From contig DATAOC010000027.1 in NCBI GenBank assembly GCA_036265915.1, positions 1 through 59,897 on the forward strand: DNA of 59,897 nt, given 5' to 3'. The notes beneath the pieces are model-generated. The model saw only the letters and a list, made by a program, of their open reading frames with translations. It was not told the DNA's origin and ran no database searches. The position numbers were made by a program, and so were the translations under genes. Below, piece after piece: positions 51,605-59,897 of this stretch (positions within the stretch are counted from its first letter, which is position 1; each line of letters opens with the position of its first letter). The DNA is from AR12 sp036265915. GTDB taxonomy: Bacteria > Methylomirabilota > Methylomirabilia > Rokubacteriales > CSP1-6.

Positions 51605-51738
51605 GGAGCCTCCTGTGATGAGAACGTGCCGACCCTCAGATCGTATTTGCGAACGCCGAGGAGTCAAATCGGCGGGCCCGATAGGACAACGCACGACATA
51701 TCGGGTCGAGAGAAGGTCGAGCGGTCAGGCGAGCGGGA

Positions 51739-52023
51739 TCAGGACCCGGGAGGGCTCTGGGCGGCGCGCTGCTCGCGGAGCATGCGGAGCAGCCGCTTCT
51801 TCAGCTCGCTCGGCATCGGTGCGTCGGGAAGCGTGCGGGTGGCGGCGATGGTGCCGCGGTAGGTATTGACGAACGCAACGCAGGGCGGGCAGCCGTCGAT
51901 GTGAAACTCCAGGAGCTCACGCGTGTGGCTCGGCAGCGTCCCGTCGAAATACTCACCAAGGAGCTCGGCGATCTGCCGACACTCGAGCTCGGACGGGGCG
52001 CCCTGGGATCCGCAGCTACTCAT
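51739..52023 (-). CDS. Anti-sigma factor-type zinc-finger protein (mycothiol system / RsrA-like)
   Basis: A 94-residue protein with the zinc-binding anti-sigma pattern HxxxCxxC (FHIDGCPPC, about residues 45-52) after an LGEYFDGTLPSHTRELLE helix. Such proteins hold ECF sigma factors inactive and respond to disulfide stress. No sigma factor gene is adjacent, so its partner is unknown. There is no Shine-Dalgarno; a perfect TATAAT ends 7 bases before the ATG. Confidence 0.75.
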   Translation of the reverse strand: MSSCGSQGAPSELECRQIAELLGEYFDGTLPSHTRELLEFHIDGCPPCVAFVNTYRGTIAATRTLPDAPMPSELKKRLLRMLREQRAAQSPPGS

Positions 52024-52030
52024 CGCCACT

Positions 52031-52036
52031 ATTATA
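52031..52036 (-). promoter_or_regulatory. -10 box (TATAAT) for the anti-sigma-type gene
   Basis: A consensus TATAAT on the minus strand ends 7 bases before the ATG at 52023, giving a start codon at about +1 (leaderless arrangement). Confidence 0.55.
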
Positions 52037-52126
52037 TGGAGATGCGGGGCGGCGCGTGGCGGATTCACCCGGCCGCGTGACGCGCAGCGCCACGCGGCTC
52101 CGCGCTCGGCCCGGATGCCTCCGCGG

Positions 52127-52132
52127 TATGCT
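52127..52132 (+). promoter_or_regulatory. Putative -10 box (TATGCT) for the glycosyltransferase gene
   Basis: TATGCT ends 6 bases before the second of two tandem ATGs (52139) and 3 before the first (52136). This favours 52139 as the start of a leaderless message. Confidence 0.45.
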
Positions 52133-52138
52133 GCGATG

Positions 52139-53182
52139 ATGTCGATCGCAATCCTGGCGCCGTTTACGTTCCCCGCCGTGCGCGGCAATGCCGTCACCGT
52201 CCAGCGGATCACCACCGGCCTCCGCGAGCGCGAGGTCGACGTCGCGGTCTGGGATCTCGCCGAGACACCGGAACACGCCGCGGCGCGGGCGGTCGAGCGT
52301 CAGCGGCCTCGGCTGATTCACGCGTTCCACGCGCTCCGGACCGGTCCGCTCGCGCTTCGACTCGCGCGTCGACTCGAGGTCCCTCTGGTCGTCACGCTGA
52401 CGGGAACGGACGCCAATGAGGACCTGCTGGACGCCGCGAACGCGCCGCGCGTCCGCGCTGTTCTTGAGGGTGCGGCCGTGGTCACGGCCTTCGATCGCTC
52501 GATCGTCGAGCATGTCAGCGGCATCCTGCCGGACCTCCGTGCTCGGATGCGGGTGGTGCCCCAGGCCGCACGCTTCGATGGCGGTGAGCCGTTCGACCTC
52601 GACGCAGTGTGGCCGCTGCCCTCGCACCGTGTGCTGTTCGCGCTGCCGGCCGGCATCCGTCCGGTCAAGGCGCCGCGGCTGGTGCTGCCGGCATTCGACC
52701 GCGTGGTCGCCGCGGCGCCGCACGTGCGGCTTGTCTACGCCGGACCGGTGCTCGATCGCGCCGAGGGCGACGCGCTGACTGCGGCGCTGCGGAGCCGGCC
52801 GTGGGCCCGCCACGTCGGTCCGGTGCCGCACACGCAGATGGCGTCGTTGCTGGCGCAGGTCGACGTCGTGTTGAACTCGTCGATCTCCGAGGGCGGCATG
52901 GCGAACTCCGTGCTCGAGGCGATGGCCGTCGGGAGAGCGGTGCTCGTCTCCGACATCGCGGGCAACCGCGCGCTGGTCGACCACGAGACGACCGGGTTGC
53001 GCTTCCGCACCACGGACGAGCTCGCGGCCTCGGCACTACGCCTCGCGCGCGATCCTGCGCTGCGCGGACGCCTCGGCGCACGCGCGCGAGAGCGCGTCGC
53101 GCGCGACTTTCCGCCGGCGCGCGAGATCGACGGCTACCTCGACATCTACCGGCGTCTGGTGCCTGCGCTGGCGACAGCTTGA
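52139..53182 (+). CDS. Glycosyltransferase family 4-like protein (GT-B fold)
   Basis: A 347-residue glycosyltransferase with N-terminal MSIAILAPFTFPAVRGNAVT and the HAFHALRTGPLALRLARRL region. The C-terminal nucleotide-sugar site carries the EGG...E pattern in SISEGGMANSVLEAMAVG, with LVSDIAGNRALVDHETTGL after it. It transfers a sugar to an unknown acceptor on the cytoplasmic face. Stand-alone, with no other cell-surface polysaccharide gene nearby. An ATG immediately upstream (52136) is also possible. Confidence 0.87.
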   Translation: MSIAILAPFTFPAVRGNAVTVQRITTGLREREVDVAVWDLAETPEHAAARAVERQRPRLIHAFHALRTGPLALRLARRLEVPLVVTLTGTDANEDLLDAANAPRVRAVLEGAAVVTAFDRSIVEHVSGILPDLRARMRVVPQAARFDGGEPFDLDAVWPLPSHRVLFALPAGIRPVKAPRLVLPAFDRVVAAAPHVRLVYAGPVLDRAEGDALTAALRSRPWARHVGPVPHTQMASLLAQVDVVLNSSISEGGMANSVLEAMAVGRAVLVSDIAGNRALVDHETTGLRFRTTDELAASALRLARDPALRGRLGARARERVARDFPPAREIDGYLDIYRRLVPALATA

Positions 53183-53424
53183 GCCGGCTGCCAACCTCGG
53201 GCATTCTCTCCGGGGGTGGGAGGATCGTTGACCGCTCGTCTCGCACTGCCGGCCGCGCCGGCGCCAGAGAGGACCGACGCTCCAAGGTTGGGCATCGCGT
53301 GTCAGGGTCGCAGCGGCCGTCGCGGTGATGCGCTCGGCTCGGCGCACGCTTATGCGCGCGCCGCGCTCGTCCAGCACTGGCCTCTCGCTTGCAGTTCTGC
53401 GGAGAATCCCATGTCGCTCGCCCC

Positions 53425-53430
53425 TATAAT
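53425..53430 (+). promoter_or_regulatory. Putative -10 box (TATAAT) for the moxR operon
   Basis: A consensus TATAAT lies 15 bases before the ATG at 53446, with GAGAGGAG between as ribosome binding site. No convincing -35 was found at 16-18 bases. The rest of the 263-base spacer 53183-53445 shows nothing recognisable. Confidence 0.5.
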
Positions 53431-53445
53431 GAGAGAGGAGCCCAG

Positions 53446-54459
<1,014 letters not shown>

Positions 54460-54473
54460 GCGGAGGGAGCGGC

Positions 54474-55925
54474 ATGGCGCACCCGGAGACTCTGGATCGA
54501 CTCGTCCGGCGCGTGGCCGCGCAGGTGCGGTGGCGGCGCGCCGAGCATCACGCGCTGCGCGGCGCCTTCTGGGCCTCGCTGCCCGCCGTCGTCGTGATCG
54601 CGCTGAAGGGACCCATCGGTCCGCGCGCGATTGCCATCGCGGCTGCACTCGTCGTGGGCGGCGTGCTGGCCGGTGCGCTGTGGGGGGTGCTGAAGCGGAC
54701 GGCTGACGCCGACGCCGCGCGCCTGGCCGACCGCGCGTTCGGCCTCGAGGACCGGGTGGCGACGGCGCTCGAGTGGGCCGAGCGTCCGGACCGCACGCCG
54801 CTCGTCGAGGCGCTCGTCCGCGACGCCACCGCGCGGGTCTCCGCGCTGTCGCCGCGCACGATCGTGCGTCGCATCGTTCCCCGCGAGGCGCGATTCCTGC
54901 CGGTGCCGGTACTGGCCGTGCTCGTGCTCGCCCTCGCGCCCCCGGTTCCCATGCCGTCCGGGCGTCTGCCGGATTTCACGCCTGGCACCGAGGAGGAGGA
55001 GAAGGAAGCGCGGACGGGGTCGGGCGAGCTCGAGCAGCGGGCGCCGCGTGAGAACCGCGACCCGCTGCGGCCGCCGTCGTTCGAGGAGCGCGAGTTCGCC
55101 GCGCGCAGCGGCGCGGCCTCCGCGAGCACGGCCGGCGATCTGTCCGCCGTGTTCAAGGACACGTCGCTCTCGTCGCAGCGTCCGGACTTCAACTCCTTCC
55201 TCAAGAAAGGCGACGAGCGACTGAAGCTGCTGGAACAGGTGGACCGGCTGCCCGACCTCGCGTCCGACTTCACCGCGAGCCAGTACAAGATGGTCTTCAA
55301 GAAGTCCAAGGCGCTGTCGAGCGGCATGCGGCCCAACGACATCTCGCCCAAGAAGCTCAAGGAGCTGCTCGAGGAGATGGAACGGCTGGGCCGCAAGGGC
55401 GGGAACTGGAACAGCGACGTCGGGGAAGGCATGGAGGCCCTCGAGGGGGGCCAGACGGACAAGGCGATGGAGGCCATGCAGAAGGCCCTCGACAAGATGC
55501 GCGCTCAGGAAGAGGCGCAGCGCGGCGGCAAGGGGCTCCGCGGCGGCCGTGACAACGACCGCTCCGGCGGCGGACGCGAGCGCGGACGCGGGGAGGGCGG
55601 GGGCGCCGAGGACCAGGATTTCGGCGACGGCGAGGGTCTCCTCCCCGGCAAGGGCAAGAGCAATTCGCCGAAGGGCGAGGCGAGCCGTCGGCTGCAGGCG
55701 TCGCCCTACGACGTCGGCGTCGAGGGCGAATCGCGGCGCGGGCGCAAGGATGGTTACGACACCAACATGACCGGCCGTGGAGGACAGATGGGCTCGCGCC
55801 TGCAGTACCTCGGCGTCATCGGGCAATATCGCAAGATGATGGAGGACGCCATCACGCGAGAATCGGTGCCGCGCGACTATCACGAGCAGATCAAAGACTA
55901 CTTCCAGGCGCTCGACGAGCGATAG
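54474..55925 (+). CDS. Membrane-anchored, low-complexity protein of the MoxR operon (DUF4175-like layout)
   Basis: A 483-residue protein I cannot name securely. Residues 30-75 hold two TM helices (GAFWASLPAVVVIALKG and IAAALVVGGVLAGALWGVLK) and a third lies at about 143-160. Between them is an alpha region (ADRAFGLEDRVATALEWA) typical of DUF4175-like proteins. The C-terminal two thirds are charged and partly disordered, with a helical segment (KKLKELLEEMERLGRK, MEAMQKALDKM) and a Gly/Arg/Asp-rich tract (GGRDNDRSGGGRERGRGEGG). It probably scaffolds the MoxR/vWA complex at the membrane. It lies 14 bases after moxR and 4 before the DUF58 gene. Confidence 0.65.
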   Translation: MAHPETLDRLVRRVAAQVRWRRAEHHALRGAFWASLPAVVVIALKGPIGPRAIAIAAALVVGGVLAGALWGVLKRTADADAARLADRAFGLEDRVATALEWAERPDRTPLVEALVRDATARVSALSPRTIVRRIVPREARFLPVPVLAVLVLALAPPVPMPSGRLPDFTPGTEEEEKEARTGSGELEQRAPRENRDPLRPPSFEEREFAARSGAASASTAGDLSAVFKDTSLSSQRPDFNSFLKKGDERLKLLEQVDRLPDLASDFTASQYKMVFKKSKALSSGMRPNDISPKKLKELLEEMERLGRKGGNWNSDVGEGMEALEGGQTDKAMEAMQKALDKMRAQEEAQRGGKGLRGGRDNDRSGGGRERGRGEGGGAEDQDFGDGEGLLPGKGKSNSPKGEASRRLQASPYDVGVEGESRRGRKDGYDTNMTGRGGQMGSRLQYLGVIGQYRKMMEDAITRESVPRDYHEQIKDYFQALDER

Positions 55926-55929
55926 CATC

Positions 55930-56820
55930 GTGCCGGCCGACACACGGCACGCCTTCTTCCCGCCCGAGTTCCTCGCCCAGCTCGAGCGATTGTCGCTGCT
56001 GTCGCGGCGAGCCTTCCGCGGCAGCGTGAAGGGCGAGCGCCGCAGCCCGCGCCGCGGACACTCGGTGGAGTTTGCCGACTACCGCGCCTACGGCCACGGC
56101 GACGACCTGCGCTACGTCGACTGGAACATCTACGGAAGGCTCGATCGCCTGCACGTCAAGCTCTTCGTCGACGAGGAGGATCTGTGTCTGCACCTCCTCG
56201 TCGACGCCTCCGCCTCGATGCGCTTTGGCGCGCCGAGCAAGCTCGAGTACGCGGTCCGCACGGCGGCCGCGCTCGGCTTCGTCGGCCTCGTCAATCACGA
56301 GCGCGTCGGCGTCGGCATCCTGCGGGCGCGCGCCGCGGAAGGCTGGCCGCCGTCGCGGGGACGCAACCAGGTCGTCGGGCTGCTCGACTTCCTCGCCGCC
56401 GTCGACCCGCAAGGGCCGACGCGGCTCAACGAGGCGCTCGCAGACTACGCTGCCCGCGCCCGCGAGCCCGGCTTGGCCGTGCTCGTCTCCGACCTGCTCG
56501 ACCCGCACGGGTTCGAGAGCGGCGTTCGCGCGCTGCTCGAGCGGCGCTACGACGTCCACCTGGTGCACCTCCTCGATCCGACCGAGATGAATCCGGACCT
56601 CGGGGGTGATCTGCGGCTCGAGGACGCCGAGACCGGCGAGGTGCGCGACATCACCGTGGATGCCGAGACGCTCCGCGGCTATCGCGAGCGGCTGTCGCAG
56701 TTCTTGCAGCGCGTCGAAGGCTTCTGCCGGGCGCACGAGGTCGGCTACCACCGCGTGGTGACCGACACGCCCGTGGAGGAGTTCGTGGTGGCCCAGCTAC
56801 GCGGGAGAGTGATCGCGTGA
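55930..56820 (+). CDS. DUF58 domain-containing (vWA-like) protein
   Basis: A 296-residue DUF58 protein. It has the family signature EFADYRAYGHGDDLRYVDWN followed by a vWA-like domain with LLVDASASM, a MIDAS-like Asp-x-Ser-x-Ser motif, and VLVSDLLDP. Unlike many members it has no N-terminal TM pair, so it is probably cytoplasmic and membrane-associated through partners. It is a standard partner of MoxR. The GTG start at 55930 lies 4 bases after the previous stop, and its own stop overlaps the next GTG (GTGA). Confidence 0.92.
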   Translation: MPADTRHAFFPPEFLAQLERLSLLSRRAFRGSVKGERRSPRRGHSVEFADYRAYGHGDDLRYVDWNIYGRLDRLHVKLFVDEEDLCLHLLVDASASMRFGAPSKLEYAVRTAAALGFVGLVNHERVGVGILRARAAEGWPPSRGRNQVVGLLDFLAAVDPQGPTRLNEALADYAARAREPGLAVLVSDLLDPHGFESGVRALLERRYDVHLVHLLDPTEMNPDLGGDLRLEDAETGEVRDITVDAETLRGYRERLSQFLQRVEGFCRAHEVGYHRVVTDTPVEEFVVAQLRGRVIA

Positions 56821-59800
56821 ACTTCCTGTCTCCGTTGGCGCTCGCCTCCCTCGCCCTCGCCCTGCCGCTCGTGCTCCTCTACTTCCTCAAGGTCCGCCGG
56901 CGCGCACGGACGGTGTCGAGCCTGATGCTCTGGGGCGCCGAGCTGCGCGACCGCGAGGCGTCGGCCTTCTTCCAGCGGCTGCAGCGCGACCCGCTGCTCA
57001 TCCTGCAGATCCTGGCGCTGGTCGCGCTCTGTGTCGCCCTCGCGCGGCCGGTGGTGACGGTGATGGGCGAGGGGGCGCGCAAGGTCGTGGTCGTGCTCGA
57101 CACCTCCGCATCCATGAAGGCGCGGGACGTGAGCCCGTCGCGCTTCGAGGTGGCCCGCGGCGAGGCGGCGGCCATGGTGCGGCGCCTGGGCGAGGGCGCC
57201 GAGGTGATGGTGATCGAGACGGGCGTGCAGCCCAACGTCGTGGCCGCGCTCGGCCGCGATCGCGACCGCGCGCTCGCCGCCATCCGCGGCGCGCACGCGC
57301 GCGACCTGCCCCACCGGATGCCCGACGCGATTCGCACCGCGCGCGCTCTCGTCGGCGCGGATCCGCGCGCCGAGATCTACGTCTACACGGACGGCGCCTA
57401 CACGCTCGCGTCCACGCCGGAGACGGCGGATCCGCGGATCCGCTGGGTCCCCGTGGGCAAGCGCAGCCGCAACGTCGGCATCACGAACCTCTCCATCCGG
57501 CGCGCCTACTCCGGGAACTTCGAGTACCAGGCGTTCGTCTCGCTGGTCAACCATTCCGCCGAGTCGCAGACCTTCGATTTCACGCTGTCCATCGACGGGC
57601 GGCCGCTTGCGACGAAGTCGCTGACCCTCGAGCCGAGTGTGCGGCGCTCGATCGTCTTGCCGTTCACCCACCAGTCGGCCGGCACCGTCACCGCGAGAGT
57701 CGACATCGCCGACGACCTCGACACCGACAACACCGCCTACGCGGTGCTGCCGCCGCCGAAGAAGATCGCAGTCACGCTGGTCAGCCCCGGCAACCTCTTT
57801 TTGGAGAAGGTCCTCAAGACCGACCCGAACGTGGCGCTGGACGTCAAGACGCCCGAGCAATATCAGGGGGGCATGGCCGACGCCGACGTGGTCGTGATCG
57901 ACTCGGTCACGCCCGCCAAGGTCGGCGCCGGTCGATTCGTGTTCGTGAACACCGTGCCGTCCGACGTGCCGCTCGAGGTGCTCGGGCGGGTCGACCATCC
58001 GACGATCATGGACTGGGACCGCTCGCACCCGATCATGCGCCACGTCGAGTTCTCCAAGGTGGCCATCGAGGATGCGATGCGCATCCGGCCGCTGGCTGCC
58101 GGCCGCGCGCTCGTGGAAGCGGTCAGCGGTCCGCTCATCTACGCGCTGGAGGAGCCCGATCGCAAGGCGATCTTCATAGGCTTCGACCTGTTCAAGACGG
58201 ACTTTCCCCTGCGCGTCGCCTTCCCGCTGATCCTCTCGAACACGCTCCGCTGGCTGCATCCCGCCGCGCTCGATCAGTCGAGCCTCCAGCTGGCGGCGGG
58301 GCAGCCGATCCTCCTTCCGGTCGCCCATGGGATCACGTCGGCGACCGTGAACACGCCGAGCGGGCGCGCCATCAAGGCGACCGTCACGCGCGGCGCCGTC
58401 AGCTTCACGGACACCGAGGAAGTCGGCGTGTACACCCTGTCGACCGCGCGCGGCGACATGAAGCTGGCCGTCAATCTGGCCGACGCCGACGAGTCGAACC
58501 TCATGCCTCGGCCGCTCCCGGTCGCCGCCACCGCGCAGGCCGCCGCGCCGGCGCCGGTGCCGATCCAGCGAGAGCTGTGGCCGCTCTTCGTCATCGTCGC
58601 GGCCGTGCTGCTGGCACTCGAGGGTCTGCTCTACTGGCGACGGCAGACAGCGGGCCGCTGGCGGCTGCCCGCGGCGACCGGCGATCAGTGGGCACTCGCG
58701 CTGCGCAGCGCGCTGATCGTCGTGCTGCTCGTGACGCTGCTGAGACCGACGCTGCCGCGCTGGGTCGATCGGCTCAATGTCGTGTTCCTGCTCGATCAGT
58801 CCGACAGCATCAGCCTCGCCGGGCGCGAGCGCGCCTACCGGTTCGTGTCCGACGCCGCGCGGCATCTCAAGACCGGCGATCGCCAGGAAGTCATCGTCTT
58901 CGGTGAGGACGCCGTGGTCGATCAGGGCCTCGCCAGTCGCACGAGCGTCGACCGTCCCAAGGCGACCGTGAGCGGACGCGGCACGAACATCTTCCAGGCG
59001 ATCCAGCTCGCGCTGGCCACGCTGCCGCCCGGCCAGGCGAACCGCATCGTCATGCTCACCGACGGGCGTCAGAACAGCGGCAACGCGCTGAGCGGCGCGC
59101 AGGCCGCGAAGGCGGCCGGCGCCGACATCTATTACGTCCCGGCTCCGCTGACGTTCACGCAGGAGGTCGTGGCGGAGGCGATGCTGCTGCCGCAGGAGGT
59201 GAAGTACGGCGAGCCATTCCAGGCGAAGGTGGTTGCCTGGAGTCACAAGGAGACGCAGGGGCGCCTGTCGCTCTTCCGTAACGGGGAGTTCCTCGGCTCG
59301 CAGATCGTTCGGCTGCAAGCGGGGAAGAACGTGTTCAGCTACCGGCAGTCGCTCGACCAGAGCGGCATCCACGTCTACCAGGCGGCCCTGGAAGTCGACG
59401 GCGACACGATCGAGGACAACAACCGCGCCGTCGGCACCGTCGTCGTGCGCGGACGGCCGCAGGTCCTGCTGGCCGACAAGGACCGTGGCCACGCCCAGTC
59501 GCTGGTCGCCGCGCTGCGCTCGCAGAACATCGAGGTGACCGTCGTCGACCCGGCCGGCATCCCGAAGGACGTCGCCGGGTTGCAGAAGTACGACGGCCTC
59601 GTGCTCTCGAACGTCTCCTCGCTGAAGCTCACGAAGCCGCAGATGGCGCAGATCCGCGACTATGTCCGCGACCACGGCGGCGGCCTCATGATGATCGGCG
59701 GCGAGGAGTCGTTCGGGCTCGGCGGCTATTACCGGACGCCGATCGAGGAGGCGCTGCCGGTCACGATGGAAGTGAAGCAGAAGGTCGAGATCCCGAGCCT

Positions 59801-59897
59801 GGCCGTGGTTCTCTCGATCGACCGCTCGGGCTCCATGGCCATGTCGACGGACGAGAAGGTGACGAAGCTCGATCTGGCCAAGGAAGCGGCCCACCTC
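56817..59897 (+). CDS. Giant vWA fusion protein (BatA-like + vWA/glutamine-amidotransferase-like), cut by the window end
   Basis: An open frame of 1027 codons with no stop before the window ends. Residues 1-75 are a BatA-type double TM region (FLSPLALASLALALPLVLLY; LLILQILALVALCVALARP). Three vWA MIDAS-type motifs follow: DTSAS at Asp95, DQSDS at Asp660 and DRSGS at Asp1002. Between the first two lie a beta-rich domain and a second TM pair (about 588-640: LWPLFVIVAAVLLALEGLLY, LRSALIVVLLVTLLRP). Before the third is a glutamine-amidotransferase-like fold (about 925-985, RDYVRDHGGGLMMIGGEESF). In most genomes these are separate genes. Probably the large membrane partner of the MoxR ATPase; the ligand is unknown. 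Confidence 0.88.
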   Translation, partial: MNFLSPLALASLALALPLVLLYFLKVRRRARTVSSLMLWGAELRDREASAFFQRLQRDPLLILQILALVALCVALARPVVTVMGEGARKVVVVLDTSASMKARDVSPSRFEVARGEAAAMVRRLGEGAEVMVIETGVQPNVVAALGRDRDRALAAIRGAHARDLPHRMPDAIRTARALVGADPRAEIYVYTDGAYTLASTPETADPRIRWVPVGKRSRNVGITNLSIRRAYSGNFEYQAFVSLVNHSAESQTFDFTLSIDGRPLATKSLTLEPSVRRSIVLPFTHQSAGTVTARVDIADDLDTDNTAYAVLPPPKKIAVTLVSPGNLFLEKVLKTDPNVALDVKTPEQYQGGMADADVVVIDSVTPAKVGAGRFVFVNTVPSDVPLEVLGRVDHPTIMDWDRSHPIMRHVEFSKVAIEDAMRIRPLAAGRALVEAVSGPLIYALEEPDRKAIFIGFDLFKTDFPLRVAFPLILSNTLRWLHPAALDQSSLQLAAGQPILLPVAHGITSATVNTPSGRAIKATVTRGAVSFTDTEEVGVYTLSTARGDMKLAVNLADADESNLMPRPLPVAATAQAAAPAPVPIQRELWPLFVIVAAVLLALEGLLYWRRQTAGRWRLPAATGDQWALALRSALIVVLLVTLLRPTLPRWVDRLNVVFLLDQSDSISLAGRERAYRFVSDAARHLKTGDRQEVIVFGEDAVVDQGLASRTSVDRPKATVSGRGTNIFQAIQLALATLPPGQANRIVMLTDGRQNSGNALSGAQAAKAAGADIYYVPAPLTFTQEVVAEAMLLPQEVKYGEPFQAKVVAWSHKETQGRLSLFRNGEFLGSQIVRLQAGKNVFSYRQSLDQSGIHVYQAALEVDGDTIEDNNRAVGTVVVRGRPQVLLADKDRGHAQSLVAALRSQNIEVTVVDPAGIPKDVAGLQKYDGLVLSNVSSLKLTKPQMAQIRDYVRDHGGGLMMIGGEESFGLGGYYRTPIEEALPVTMEVKQKVEIPSLAVVLSIDRSGSMAMSTDEKVTKLDLAKEAAHL

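Noticed and set aside
51677..51705. CCCGATA...TATCGGG inverted repeat upstream of the transglutaminase-like gene
   Set aside because: Only 7 pairs with a 15-base loop in a short spacer; it could be an operator, but nothing else supports it.
53183..53445. A tRNA-Sec (selC) or other RNA gene in the largest spacer
   Set aside because: No acceptor stem, TCA anticodon arm or T-loop GTTCGA arrangement could be built there, nor in the other spacers (51605-51738, 31065-31244, 47919-48019).
56745..59894. A 1049-codon open frame on the minus strand opposite the vWA protein
   Set aside because: The plus-strand frame encodes recognisable vWA and TM domains and fits the operon. The antisense frame is His/Arg/Gly-rich, has no recognisable domain, and arises from GC-rich third-position bias.

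Overview
The window is about 60 kb of very GC-rich (roughly 70 %), gene-dense bacterial DNA. There are no rRNA genes, no tRNA I could recognise, no insertion sequence, no CRISPR array, and no gene-free stretch longer than about 265 bases. Many genes overlap by 1-4 bases (ATGA/GTGA), GTG starts are common, and the content is rich in branched-chain-amino-acid-type ABC transport, CoA-transferases, acyl-CoA dehydrogenases and MaoC hot-dog enzymes. Together with a bacterial Pup, UGA-encoded selenocysteine and a UGSC-family protein, this suggests a soil or subsurface bacterium of the Candidatus Rokubacteria / Methylomirabilota type. The taxonomic placement is an inference from gene content, not a phylogenetic result.

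Layout. 1-900 (-): a Sec-containing DsbA-like thiol oxidoreductase followed by a Rieske protein. 915-1761 (+): DoxX and a small four-TM protein, then a repeat-bearing convergent spacer, then a NYN-domain gene (-). 2867-8157: sulfite-oxidase-like molybdoenzyme, crotonase, CDF transporter, UxaA-type dehydratase, ClpS and membrane proteins. 8173-12129 (-): a CoA-ester catabolic operon with a tandem two-domain acyl-CoA dehydrogenase. 12158-16017 (+): phosphodiesterase, EEP hydrolase and CPBP protease. 16057-24387 (-): a complete Liv-type ABC transporter running into a hybrid histidine kinase and an M20 carbamoylase-like hydrolase. 24477-27513: Nudix, three hot-dog genes and an MFS pump. 27531-31064 (-): a large zinc-ribbon / nucleotidyl-cyclase / ATPase / TPR regulator. 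31245-37000 (+): an unknown protein with a UGSC selenoprotein, a YheT-type hydrolase, a TTC38-like protein, a 5'-nucleotidase and a VOC protein. 37010-42179 (-): an Opp-type transporter with an amidase. 42259-44390 (-): a PdxA2 / DUF1537 kinase pair. 44490-48442 (+): TlpA, CcdA, homoserine kinase, a dCTP-deaminase-like protein, Pup and an FmdB zinc ribbon. 48504-50493 (+): a LysR regulator and SelD. 50510-52023 (-): a transglutaminase-like protein and an anti-sigma-type zinc finger. 52139-53182 (+): a glycosyltransferase. 53446-59897 (+): a MoxR / DUF58 / vWA operon that runs off the window.

The most notable theme is selenocysteine. Three separate genes (DsbA-like at 274-900, UGSC at 32279-32809, SelD at 49414-50493) each have one in-frame UGA exactly where the family has a redox Cys or Sec. 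Each UGA is followed, about 20 bases on, by a hairpin with a G in the first two loop positions, as expected of a bacterial SECIS. SelD makes the selenium donor and is itself a selenoprotein; it lies 4 bases after a LysR gene of the type associated with selenium metabolism. Standard gene calling would truncate or split all three. Other points of interest are a Pup ending in GGE with its own sigma70-like promoter, an asymmetric tandem acyl-CoA dehydrogenase, a protein of at least 1027 residues carrying three vWA-type motifs, and a recurrent TANNNT box 6-9 bases before start codons that suggests leaderless transcripts.
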